Positions 20,110-28,814 of a stretch of 64,000 bases of DNA are shown one piece after another. This stretch comes from Lepiota brunneoincarnata. Taxonomy: Eukaryota; Basidiomycota; Agaricomycetes; Agaricales; Agaricaceae. A program made the position numbers and the translations under genes. The notes below the pieces were generated by a model. It saw only the letters and a program-made list of their open reading frames with translations, made no database searches and was not told the DNA's origin. The stretch covers positions 124,001 to 188,000 of the forward strand of contig JAEBUN010000018.1 of the NCBI GenBank assembly GCA_023014365.1. The letters run 5' to 3'. How positions within the stretch are numbered: the stretch's first letter is position 1; each line of letters begins with the position of its first letter.

Positions 20110-20761
20110 AAGAAAAAAGATCCCCATCTCCACGTAGACCATGTTCCCGCTTGTCCAAGGCAATATTATTCTCCAGCATACTTCCCAGTAACCATTCATC
20201 ATCCAAAGGCCCAAAGCCCTTCCACCGAACCAAGTATTGTTTACCATGCCCACGGTTTCGCTCGTCTAACACCTTGTCGACAATGTGCTCCCATCTACCA
20301 TCATTTGTGAGGACAGGTCCTGGTTGCTCATATTGACATGAAGGGAAGCGCTCGTTGTTGTTTGGAACGAAGGATTTAAGTTGGGAAACATGGAATGTAG
20401 GATGGATCAGCGAGTGCGAAGGTAAGGCCAGTGTGTAGGACAAAGTTTCTGGGTGGGAACGGATGATCTTAAAAGGTCCGTCGAAGTGGGGCATGAATTT
20501 GGCCACCTGTCCCAACCCTTTCAGGATGTAGTCTCGTCGCCTGTTTGTGGTGTTCAACCAAATGTGATCACCAACCTTATATAACATGGATCCATTCCAC
20601 AGTATTCATTTGCGTAATGGGCCTGTACAATTTTGGCTGCGAGTAGGTTGTCCTGGGCTTCATAAAGTTGCTCATGAATGGATTGGATCAGCTCTGCAGC
20701 AGAACAGAGGCTGGGTTCATTCGAGGTATGAGGGACTCTAGGGGCAGGAGGAATGAGGCGT
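20108..20761 (-). pseudogene. gypsy-1 integrase C-terminus and chromodomain
   Basis: The open frame 20587-20108 starts around YKVGDHIWLNTTNRR and runs through KFMPHFDGPFKIIRSHP and HPTFHVSQLK to a chromodomain, KQYLVRWKGFGPLDDEWLL, ending just before the polypurine tract. Upstream, 20761-20590 continues the integrase as RLIPPAPRVPHTSNEPSL and EAQDNLLAAKIVQAHYANE. A frameshift near 20590 separates the two. The chromodomain identifies the chromovirus lineage. Confidence 0.85.
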
Positions 20762-22062
20762 TGAAAAGGAAGAAACTTTCGTAGATTTTAATATAGATAG
20801 TGGGCTTGTTTTCACTAAGCTTAGCCGCAATTCGATAAGCTTAAGCTAATACAAGTGGAATGATATAGATAATGAACAGTTTCGTCTTTTAGGGTGTTCT
20901 GGGGGTGCGTTCTGACAGTGAAATTCAAGAGAGTAGTGTTTTTAGAGGTTAACGAACAGCCGTTGAAGTTATCTTAGCCGTACGGTGCAACAATGAAAGG
21001 ACAATCCCTGTCAATTCAAAGCGCTGGGTCTCTGGTCTCTGGTCTCTGGTCTCTGAACTCTGGTCTCTGTCTCTGTCTCTGTCTCTAACACTCTGGAACT
21101 CTAAACTCTGAACTCTGGTCTCTGTCTCTGTCTCTGGGTTGGTCGACGACCGAAGAAATCACACTTAACGACGCACACTAAATAGCCCTCTGAAACCATT
21201 CTTGATCACGGCTCGCAGACTTGCGTGTGGAAGCGGGGGTGAGACCTCTTGCTTCTTCACGAACAAGTGCGACCATATTTATATTGTTTAGATACATACG
21301 AGAGATAGTAAATATGAAATAGAAAACAATAAGCTTAATTGTTACAGGCACTGTAGAACATTTTGGAAGGTTCGGCAGCATTTCTACCTCACCCTGGGTT
21401 ATGGGTTTTTCTCTGATTAATGAATGGCAATCCAGCCAGACGTGTTCCATGCTCATCTGCATTATTCTGCGTCCACGCGAGCGCGTTAAGTTTCCGGATC
21501 AATTATGATCGGAATGTATAGCGGATGGACAATTCCTTGATCCGTTGTAATTAATCTCAGTTAAGCAGTATGCCGAAGTGCCGGGACCCCCAAAGCACTC
21601 GTTAATTAGGAGTCTTTGATATTTCTAGGTTTTTGGGCATCAGGTATTGCCTCCCGAACGTTGGACGTTCTGTTCCGTGGTCCGGTCATCATTATTGAAC
21701 TTGCTATAGACGTAATACGCCTGCGACAGCCGCTAGGCACATTCTTTTATGTTTAAACGCATTTGGGTTCATCAGAAAACTGCTTGTAAGGTCCCTTGAT
21801 GCGACTGGGGTATACTCGATAGGCTATGTAGAGCCCTGAATCCCTCCGGAGAGCATTCTGATAGCTTGGTTCACTAAGCTTAGTGATAATGAGCTGGTTT
21901 GAACACTTCCGAGGCTCGAATATCCTTAGTTCGGTCGAACTGGCTACTACGGGATATAGTACCAATCCTCTATAGAGTTCTTTAATGATATAGCCAATGA
22001 TTCTATGTAGAGAATCGTTCCGGAGTACGGAATTCATGTATAGGCGTGAAATCGGCGTATCA
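20762..22062 (-). repeat. LTR-A, copy 2 (1301 bp) inside gypsy-1 integrase
   Basis: Reverse complement of 638-1941, bounded exactly by TGAAAAGG and GGCGTATCA on the plus strand. Flanks gcgt (20758-20761) and gtgt (22063-22066) are a 4-bp target duplication with one transition. Excising the element with one duplicate restores the integrase reading GSSPRLIPP. This fixes both the boundaries and the fact that it inserted after gypsy-1. Confidence 0.85.
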
Positions 22063-24081
22063 GTGTGGTGAGGACCCAGTCTTCAGTTTAAAACCTGAGA
22101 TGGACATGGAGGCATTAACAGCATTCATGATGTTGAAACGGACACGTGGCAAGGCCTTCACCCAACCCTTCTGACACCGGTCAACGAAGAACCGCAGACA
22201 CTGCACAACCGTTTTGTTGGTTCGCTCCGAAGCACCATCAGTCTGAGGGTGGAAGGCTGAGGAGGTGATGTGACGTATACCGAGGATACCCATAAGGGCA
22301 GACCAGAACTTGGAGACGAAACAGGGGTCCCGGTCAGTGACTATCTCCGCCGGGCAGCCATTGTCGCAAATCCAGTGATCAAAGAAAAGTTGAGCAAATG
22401 TTTCTGCTGTGACATCCGAGCGGCAGGGGATGAGTTTGATATCAGCTCCAAGGCGGTCAGTAATCGTAGCCAAAAAGTTGCAACCATTGTCCTCTGGCAG
22501 AGGCCCAATGAAATCAATCGCAATGGAAATGAAGCAAGCATTGGGAACAGGCAAGGGATGGAGTGGTCCTGGAGCGTGGGATGTAGCAGCCTTGTTTCTT
22601 TGACATGGTTCACAGGAGGGAATGTAGGCGCGTTCAATGTCGGCACACATGTTAGGCCAGTAAAACGAGGTCCAAAGGTGAGCAAACGACTTCTCTCCAC
22701 CAAAATGACCCAGCTGGTCATGTGCCAGGGAGAAAAGCCATTCACGCAAGGAATTGTCATTGGGCACCACCAAGCGATCACCACAGTACAGTAACCCATC
22801 CTTCTCCTGGAAGCGGAGGTTCATTGCGCTCCCCAACTGGATGGCCCTACAGACCTTCTCAATGAATGGATCGGATGCATAGCCTGCCTGAATCTCCTGC
22901 AGCAGCTCATTTTCCAGACACAGTCGGACCGCAGCTACGGACATTGGTCCAGACCCCAAGGTGCCATGCGTCCCTGGTTGTGAACAGGTGGGGGACATTA
23001 CAGAAGGATCGCTTGATGTCAACAAAAAGGTAGCGGCAACCATCATGGGGTCATTCTGCTGCGAGATGGCCCGGTCTTCCAGATGCGATAGGGCATCAGC
23101 AGCCAAGTTGAGAACACCCAAAACATAGTTGAATTTATAGTTGTACTGGGACAGAAATTCCATCTATTGAGCTTGACGCCGTGAGAGGTCATGCTGCGTA
23201 TCAAAGTTGAGCAATGTCTTGTGGTCGGTGTATATCTCGAAGTGCATCCCGATGAGGTCTGACTGCCATTTACGCAAGGCATGGATAATGGCCAACAACT
23301 CCTGCTCATGAGTTGGATAGTGGTGCTCGGCCACGTGGTATTGCTGTGAGTCGAAAGCCACTGGGTGTGAAGTACGCCAGGAATGTCCCCAACTGAGTAT
23401 GGCACCTGTCCCGAACTTGCTGGCATCACATGTCACAAAAATCTTGTTCTCTCCTGGGTTGTCATGGTTAATCGAGGTCAGGCAACAACGGCTGGTAACC
23501 AGCTCCTTGATGACATCAAATGCACTCTGGTGTTTTGGGAGCCAGATGGGGAACAGCTTGTCCGTGGCCTTAGTTGTCAGAGGATAAAGGACTTGCATGT
23601 GGTGGGCTAAGTTGGGCAGGAAGTGGGCAACAAATTTCACAAGACCCAGGAAACGCCGGACCTCAGTCGCACTTAGGGGACGAGGCCATGACAATATTTT
23701 GGATACCTTTGACGGATTGGCTTCAATACCACTGCGAGAAATGTGGTGACCAAGGAAAATGACCTCATCACAGAATAGCTGTGACTTCTTCATCGAGCAC
23801 AGAAGGTTGTTAGCACAGAGTACTTCGAGAACCATCCTAACATTGCAGAGATGCTCATCAAAGGAGGAAGACCAAATAATAATGTCATCCAAGTATACAT
23901 GGCAGATCTTCCCAATCAAATGTTGCAAGGCAGAGGTGACATGCCGCTGTTGTGTGGAAGGGGAGTTGCGAAGGCCCATAGGCATGACATTCCACTCATA
24001 GAGACCGAATGGCATCTGACAAGCCGTGTACTTAATGTCATCAGGATGCATGCATGTTTGGAAAAAGGTGTTGGTCATATC
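22063..24081 (-). pseudogene. gypsy-1 RT (3' part), RNase H and integrase core
   Basis: A single frame from 24078 to 22060 broken by one TAG at 23166-23164 (RRQAQ-stop-MEFLSQYNY). The RT part has YLDDIIIWS (the YxDD catalytic box) and FLGHHISRSGI. RNase H has FVTCDASKFGTGAILSW and EIYTDHKTLLNF. Integrase has HDQLGHFGGEKSFAHL ... CEPCQRNK for zinc binding, IDFIGPLPEDNGCNF (D), VTDRDPCFVSKFW (D) and TDGASERTNKTV (E). It ends at the LTR-A insertion. Confidence 0.92.
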
Positions 24082-24467
24082 TGTTATCAGAAATCACATC
24101 AGAAGGATGGTTACTTTTAGTTCACATTCCCATGTCACTATGAAACTATCAGTAGTGTACATCAGAAGGACTATTCTTAGTATATGCCTCATGTTTTCTT
24201 ATCTCTGACTCATAGTTACCCCGGTCTGGACTATTATAGTAGGAGTACAGCCACACTTAGAAGTATATAAGGATACAGTACAATACCTTGTATCCCTATC
24301 TTAGTGTTATACAGTTCTTGCCTCCTATACCTCTTTGCCCTTAAACCGGCTGGACTATAGTGCTCCGTCGTCTCCAAGTCACGCCTAGTAGGACAGGACC
24401 AAGTCTGTATAGACATCCTGTGTTGAACGCCGTGCTACTCAAGAGTGAACCCCTAACCCGGGTAACA
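24082..24467 (-). repeat. LTR-B solo copy in gypsy-1 RT (386 bp)
   Basis: Complete TGTTATCAG...GGGTAACA unit (this copy reads in plus orientation from TGTTATCAG), flanked by a perfect 5-bp duplication atatc (24077-24081 and 24468-24472). Removing it rejoins the RT frame. It retains several CG dinucleotides that other copies have as TG or CA, so it looks young. Confidence 0.93.
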
Positions 24468-25372
24468 ATATCAATCTTTGCCCATACTTTTCCTTTCGCA
24501 CAGTCAGAGAGAATGTCGTCAACGCAAGGGAGCAGGAAGCGGTCTGGGACAGTGAAGGAATTGAGTCTCTGGTAATCAATGACCCAACAGGGAGCTGCAT
24601 TAGGATCAGACTTGGCGACAAGGAACGAGGGAGCTGCAAAAGGTGAAGAGGATGGATGGATCCGCCCAGCCTTCAAATGCTCATCTATTTGGGCCTGCCA
24701 GGCCTCCCACCATTTGCGAGGACAAGAGTATTCTCTCATGACACAAATCTTGTCTGCAGCCATGACAATGATATGATGATGGACATCATTGGGAAGGGAA
24801 TTAACATGGGGTAAGGACTCCGGAAAAAGATCATGGAACTTGGATTTGAGCTGGGTGTTGGAATCTCTTAGGAACTGTGTGCGCTGAGGTGTGGTGCCTG
24901 AACGAATCTGGGAACTCCAATAATCCAAGAAAAGGTCCTTGAACTCTGTCTTTAACACACAATCAGCCTCCTGAAACTTCTCACCCTGCACCAAAGAGGC
25001 CGCAAGAGTTGCTATCCGCTCACAGATCATTGCAAAAGAAGTGAAAGGTGGAGCCTTGCATGGGCGGATTTTTGGGACACGGCATCCAATCTCGACACAG
25101 ACTTTCACCATTTGGGCCCGGGACGCACTAAGCAACTGCACCTGGCACTGTTTGGCAGACGTCAGAGGGTGGTGTTGTCTTGCAAGGCGATTGACCATAG
25201 CCCGTGGAGAGGGAATATAAGAGCAAGGGGGGACACAGTCATCATTGAATAAATGATAGCCAGAATCTTTGGCAAACACATCGCCAGAGGCCATATCAAC
25301 TACAATTTTGTTGGCGCTAAGCCATTCTAGACCGAGTATCAAGTCAAAGTGCAAATCGGGTACAATTAAGGC
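24468..25372 (-). pseudogene. gypsy-1 protease end and RT N-terminal half
   Basis: Continues the Gag-Pro frame after a TGA at 25375-25373, with DLHFDLILGLEWLSANKIVV (the conserved LILGxxWL of gypsy protease). It then runs through ADKICVMREYSCPRKWWEAW, SSPFAAPSFLVAKSDPNAAP and LNSFTVPDRFLLPCVDDIL to the LTR-B insertion near 24472. The TGA lies where CGA would restore the frame. Confidence 0.88.
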
Positions 25373-26977
25373 TCATGTCGTACGAGCAGTCCATATTGAG
25401 TCAGGGGAGCGAACATGCAGTTTAACGAAGTCCATACAGGAGAAGGAACCCCTACCCACACCACCAAGGGATATAGGTGAATGTAGCTTGAAATGACAGA
25501 GTTGCAAGCCATCAACCAATTTGCTCGAAATCAACACTGTGGGACATCCATGGTCAATAAGTGCATGAGCACGGGCAGACGGGGCAGACGGTCCATCTAC
25601 AAGACAGGGCCAGAGGAGATGCGATTGAGGAGGGGGTACAGAAGGGTGAGGAACGTACTCTTCATCACTTTCCAACTCAAGGACACAAGACAGCAGGTTC
25701 TTATCATCATACATCACCGCCCCAGTGAAGGTGGAGTCATCACCTGACCAAACCGCATTGGCATAAAGGTCCCCCACATCGGGGTCAGGCGTGTTAACAA
25801 CCGCAAAGGCATCAACAGACCCATCCAGAATCCCCAGTTCCTGCGCAGCGTCAAACTCCGCCTCCAGCTTGGCAACCGAAGCCATTACAATGTCTTCAGA
25901 GAGCACAGCCGTGGCAGCCACATGTGCCGAGCGGTGGGCTTGCCACTGTTGGCATAAATGATCCAATTCAGACCCGGAGTACTGTTTCAACCAGTTTTCG
26001 GTCTTGATGTTACGCTCCATATCACACCCAGAGGAGACGTGGTCCACATAAACAGCACGGCACCGAAAACAACCCTTGTGTGCCATCAAAAATTGCCGGT
26101 CATTTTCGGTCAGAGGTAGAGGGCGAGAAATATGGGTAGGAAGAGAGTCAAACAGACTGGAGAGGGGTGGATATGACCGTATTGGTCGACGTGGGGCAGC
26201 ATTAGACTGGAAATTGTGGACAGGGGGGTGTGTTGGACTTTGCGAGACGCATGAGAGAAGGGGGGGCTTGTTGGTATTTGCTGCAGTAGCACGAGGCACA
26301 GGGACAGAAGCAGGGGTGTGATGGGCATAACCCTGGCGGCCCTGGGCCAGGGACATCATGCTGCGGACCCATGCACTTCCATGAACATGACGTTCTTCCT
26401 CCAAAACCTTGGCAATCGGGCTGACCCGACGAACCCACTGGCTGAGGTCGGCAACCAGGTCAAGGTCTTCATGTAGCCGGAAGTTATCATAATGGTTGCG
26501 CAGTTCAGGATGCATCATTGCACGCAGATGGTTCCAGACATCAGCATCAGTCAATTTCTCGGAGGATCCAGTGAGCAAGGCATTTGCTGTCCGGACACTT
26601 GAAACCCAAATGGAAAAAGGGAGGTGCCCCTGAGCCTGACGGACTTCCCTCGCGAGGGGCGTTGCCCAATCATTAGGTAGAAAGCGGCAACGGAGCTCCG
26701 TCATGAATACCGGGAAGGTGAGAGTCACTAGCCTGTCATGATCAGTGGTTGCCCATTCCAGAACGTTGGTGTGGTCGAAATGGTGTATAATTTTTCGGAC
26801 CTGATTGGCTGTTTCAATGTCTTTGGCACTGAAGTAACGCTTGCACAGCCTCTCGTAGCATTGGAGAGATGAGATGGAAATAAGGCCATTCCCCAAGATG
26901 GGGGCGGTGGTGGCACTTGACTGTGAGACGTCGGCATCCCCAGGTCCCAAGGGCAGAAATTCAAAAGGTTCGGACAT
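25373..26977 (-). CDS. gypsy-1 Gag with zinc knuckle and protease start
   Basis: A 534-codon open frame. The first ~260 residues look like a capsid region (LEWATTDHDRLVTLTFPVFM, FSIWVSSVRTANALLTGSS). A zinc knuckle, CFRCRAVYVDHVSSGC (about residue 300), is CX2CX6HX4C rather than CX2CX4HX4C. The retropepsin box ALIDHGCPTVLISSKLV (about residue 470) has DHG where most have DSG or DTG. The frame ends at TGA 25375-25373, in the middle of the protease, so the normal product was probably a longer Gag-Pol. Structural protein of virus-like particles in the cytoplasm. Confidence 0.85.
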   Translation of the reverse strand: MSEPFEFLPLGPGDADVSQSSATTAPILGNGLISISSLQCYERLCKRYFSAKDIETANQVRKIIHHFDHTNVLEWATTDHDRLVTLTFPVFMTELRCRFLPNDWATPLAREVRQAQGHLPFSIWVSSVRTANALLTGSSEKLTDADVWNHLRAMMHPELRNHYDNFRLHEDLDLVADLSQWVRRVSPIAKVLEEERHVHGSAWVRSMMSLAQGRQGYAHHTPASVPVPRATAANTNKPPLLSCVSQSPTHPPVHNFQSNAAPRRPIRSYPPLSSLFDSLPTHISRPLPLTENDRQFLMAHKGCFRCRAVYVDHVSSGCDMERNIKTENWLKQYSGSELDHLCQQWQAHRSAHVAATAVLSEDIVMASVAKLEAEFDAAQELGILDGSVDAFAVVNTPDPDVGDLYANAVWSGDDSTFTGAVMYDDKNLLSCVLELESDEEYVPHPSVPPPQSHLLWPCLVDGPSAPSARAHALIDHGCPTVLISSKLVDGLQLCHFKLHSPISLGGVGRGSFSCMDFVKLHVRSPDSIWTARTT

Positions 26978-27331
26978 TTTCTGGGTTCCTGGGGCATGTC
27001 ATTCTGGTTCGTCGGATTCAGAGTCAGAAGTGGCAGCACAGACACAAATGGAGGTTGGCGGAGGTGACGGTGAGGGTGGTGAGCGAGGCGATGATTGTGA
27101 CAAGATGTCAGGGTGGGAAGGAGTTATTGGCTCAGATGAAAAAGGGAATAGGGGGAATGGAAGGAGAGTCAAGAGTCGGAGGTTTTCATTTTCCACTTGA
27201 GATTGGGCATGGGTCTGAGGCTGCCGTGAAGGTGAATGTACAGGAGGACTGTCCAGCGTGCGTATAAATTTGATGGCCCAGAAAAGCGACTGTATGCGTC
27301 AGAGAAGTCAGAAGAAACATGTTCCAGAGTG

Positions 27332-27475
27332 GACCAGAGAAGTGAGAAGTATTTGTGCCAGAATATGGATGTATGCGAGAGTGTATGTGCCAGAAAGAGA
27401 GTTGACCAGAGAAGCGAGAAGTATTTGTGCTGGAATATGGATGTATGCGAGAGTGTATGTGCCAGAAAGAACTAG
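27332..27475. repeat. 72-bp tandem duplication in gypsy-1 leader
   Basis: 27332-27403 and 27404-27475 are two near-identical units (gaccagagaagtgagaagta...). They lie between the 5' LTR and gag, so they are part of the untranslated leader. A weaker third echo (accagaggagcc) follows near 27495. Confidence 0.8.
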
Positions 27476-27603
27476 AGGGTGTTTCAGAGTCAACCAGAGG
27501 AGCCTGAAGGGGTCTATGCCAGAAAGTGTCGGTCTATGCAAGAGAAAGCCAGAACGGACAAGAGCGGAGCGTTGTTTGTCTCAAGTTGAATCGTAAAAAA
27601 AAG

Positions 27604-27830
27604 TGGAAGGTCGCCATCAGGCGACCTCACTAAAGAGAACAGAGAGAGAGATAGAGAAGAGGGAGAGAGAGAGAGTTGGAAAGGGCACGAGATGATATGA
27701 TGGACTCGAGATAGTATTCGTATCTGATCAAGAGGAGTTTCAGGTCCTTCGTATCAATACTCTATTTATACTGATTGACTTATGTCACTAATTTATGCTG
27801 AATTCTCGAGGTGTGAGCCTCCGGCTTACA
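27604..27830 (-). repeat. gypsy-1 5' LTR (227 bp)
   Basis: Partner of 19869-20095, followed by the target duplication ttcca at 27831-27835. Inside it the element's sense strand ends CCTTCCA, then CTTTTTTTTACGATTCAAC. No TGG-type tRNA primer site follows. Confidence 0.93.
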
Positions 27831-27864
27831 TTCCAGCTCCTCTCTGTCTGGACTGTTCATAACA
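27831..27864 (-). repeat. element C remnant split by gypsy-1 (right piece)
   Basis: ttccagctcctctctgtctg ... ttcataaca corresponds to the last 30-odd bases of element C at 6625-6659. It carries the second instance of the terminal ATG (MNSPDREELEQ on the minus strand). Confidence 0.7.
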
Positions 27865-27877
27865 GGAGAGTAATCAC

Positions 27878-28228
27878 ATGTTAATTGACCCACTCCTCAA
27901 CCCAGAACATGAAAACAGCACTATGGATGAGGGAACAGACAACAAAATTTATGAGTTTGTGATGCAATTGTGGGAGCTACAAGAGCTTAGCAAGATTAAT
28001 GGCAGTAATAACAACTTTGGTGATGGTGTGGATGAATTTCAGTCCCTAATTCATAGCAAACAGCTTTTAAAAGCTTCTTCATTGCTAACAAGGTACTTAG
28101 CAACAATTTCCAGTCCTTTTGCTCACAAGATGGAGCAAATTCTATGCACCTTCAACCAACAAGTCCACTTGGATAAGGTAAAAAAGTTGAAAAATACCTG
28201 CATTGATGATCATTTTACTAGAAAGTAG
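27878..28228 (+). CDS. uncertain ORF at the start of the pogo relic
   Basis: A 116-codon frame from ATG 27878, reading LIDPLLNPEHENSTMDEG and later HSKQLLKASSLLTRYLATIS. I do not recognise it. It is AT-rich like its surroundings, has no splice signals, and no copy elsewhere in the window. It may be the C-terminus of another element's gene or part of the pogo N-terminal region. Confidence 0.3.
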   Translation: MLIDPLLNPEHENSTMDEGTDNKIYEFVMQLWELQELSKINGSNNNFGDGVDEFQSLIHSKQLLKASSLLTRYLATISSPFAHKMEQILCTFNQQVHLDKVKKLKNTCIDDHFTRK

Positions 28229-28452
28229 CTTTTGCTTGTTACATTTGACATACATAAACACAAGCTTGTTGGCTTCAACAGAGACTGAAGCATTTTAAAT
28301 GGATTTTTACTCAATTATTTTAGTACTATTTTTTGATCTTTTCCATAACCTATACTCTGTCATAACCCATAGTTTTGACCTTCTCTGAACTGCTATGGGT
28401 TATTACAGAGATGACTGTACAAAAATCCAGACCCTTTGGAGCAGGCCACTTA

Positions 28453-28809
28453 TGTTATCAGAATTCTATATCAGAAGGACAGTTATGTTTAGTTTACACT
28501 CTCATGTCAAATGTCACTATGAAACAATCAGTAATGTACATCAGAAGGACTATATTTAGCTTATGCCTCATTGTCTTATCTCTGACTCATAATCACTTGG
28601 GTCCAGCCACTTATAGTAGGAGCATAGCCACACTTAGTATTATATAAGGACACAGTTCTTGCCTCCTATACCTCTTTGCCCTTAAACTGGCTGGACTTAT
28701 AGTGCTCTGTCATCTTTAAGTCACACTTAGTAGGACAAGATCAAGTCTGTATAGACATCTTGCCTCAAACGCCATGCTACTCAAGAGTGAACCCCTAACC
28801 CAGGTAACA
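28453..28809 (+). repeat. LTR-B solo copy (357 bp) with actta duplication
   Basis: TGTTATCAG...CCCAGGTAACA, flanked by a perfect 5-bp duplication actta (28448-28452, 28810-28814). It sits in the middle of the pogo transposase relic. It reads with its TATA-like block (tattatataagga) on the plus strand. Confidence 0.92.
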
Positions 28810-28814
28810 ACTTA

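Larger units (their letters stand above)
19869..27830 (-). mobile_element. gypsy-1: Ty3/gypsy chromovirus with 227-bp LTRs, interrupted twice
   Basis: Two 227-bp LTRs, with a perfect 5-bp target duplication ttcca at 19864-19868 and 27831-27835. In minus-strand order: 5' LTR, leader with a 72-bp tandem duplication, Gag, protease, RT/RNase H, integrase, chromodomain, polypurine tract, 3' LTR. LTR-A (20762-22062) sits in the integrase and LTR-B (24082-24467) in the RT. Removing them leaves about 6.3 kb. The near-identity of the LTRs points to fairly recent insertion, yet stops are present in pol. It inserted into an element C copy. Confidence 0.93.

Noticed and set aside
22270..22799. Overlapping long frames inside gypsy-1 integrase on both strands
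   Set aside because: The integrase frame carries the zinc and DDE motifs; the others have none.
27236..27596. Arg/Cys-rich frames repeated over the gypsy-1 leader
   Set aside because: Produced by the 72-bp tandem duplication in untranslated leader; two frames are equally open and neither continues into gag.
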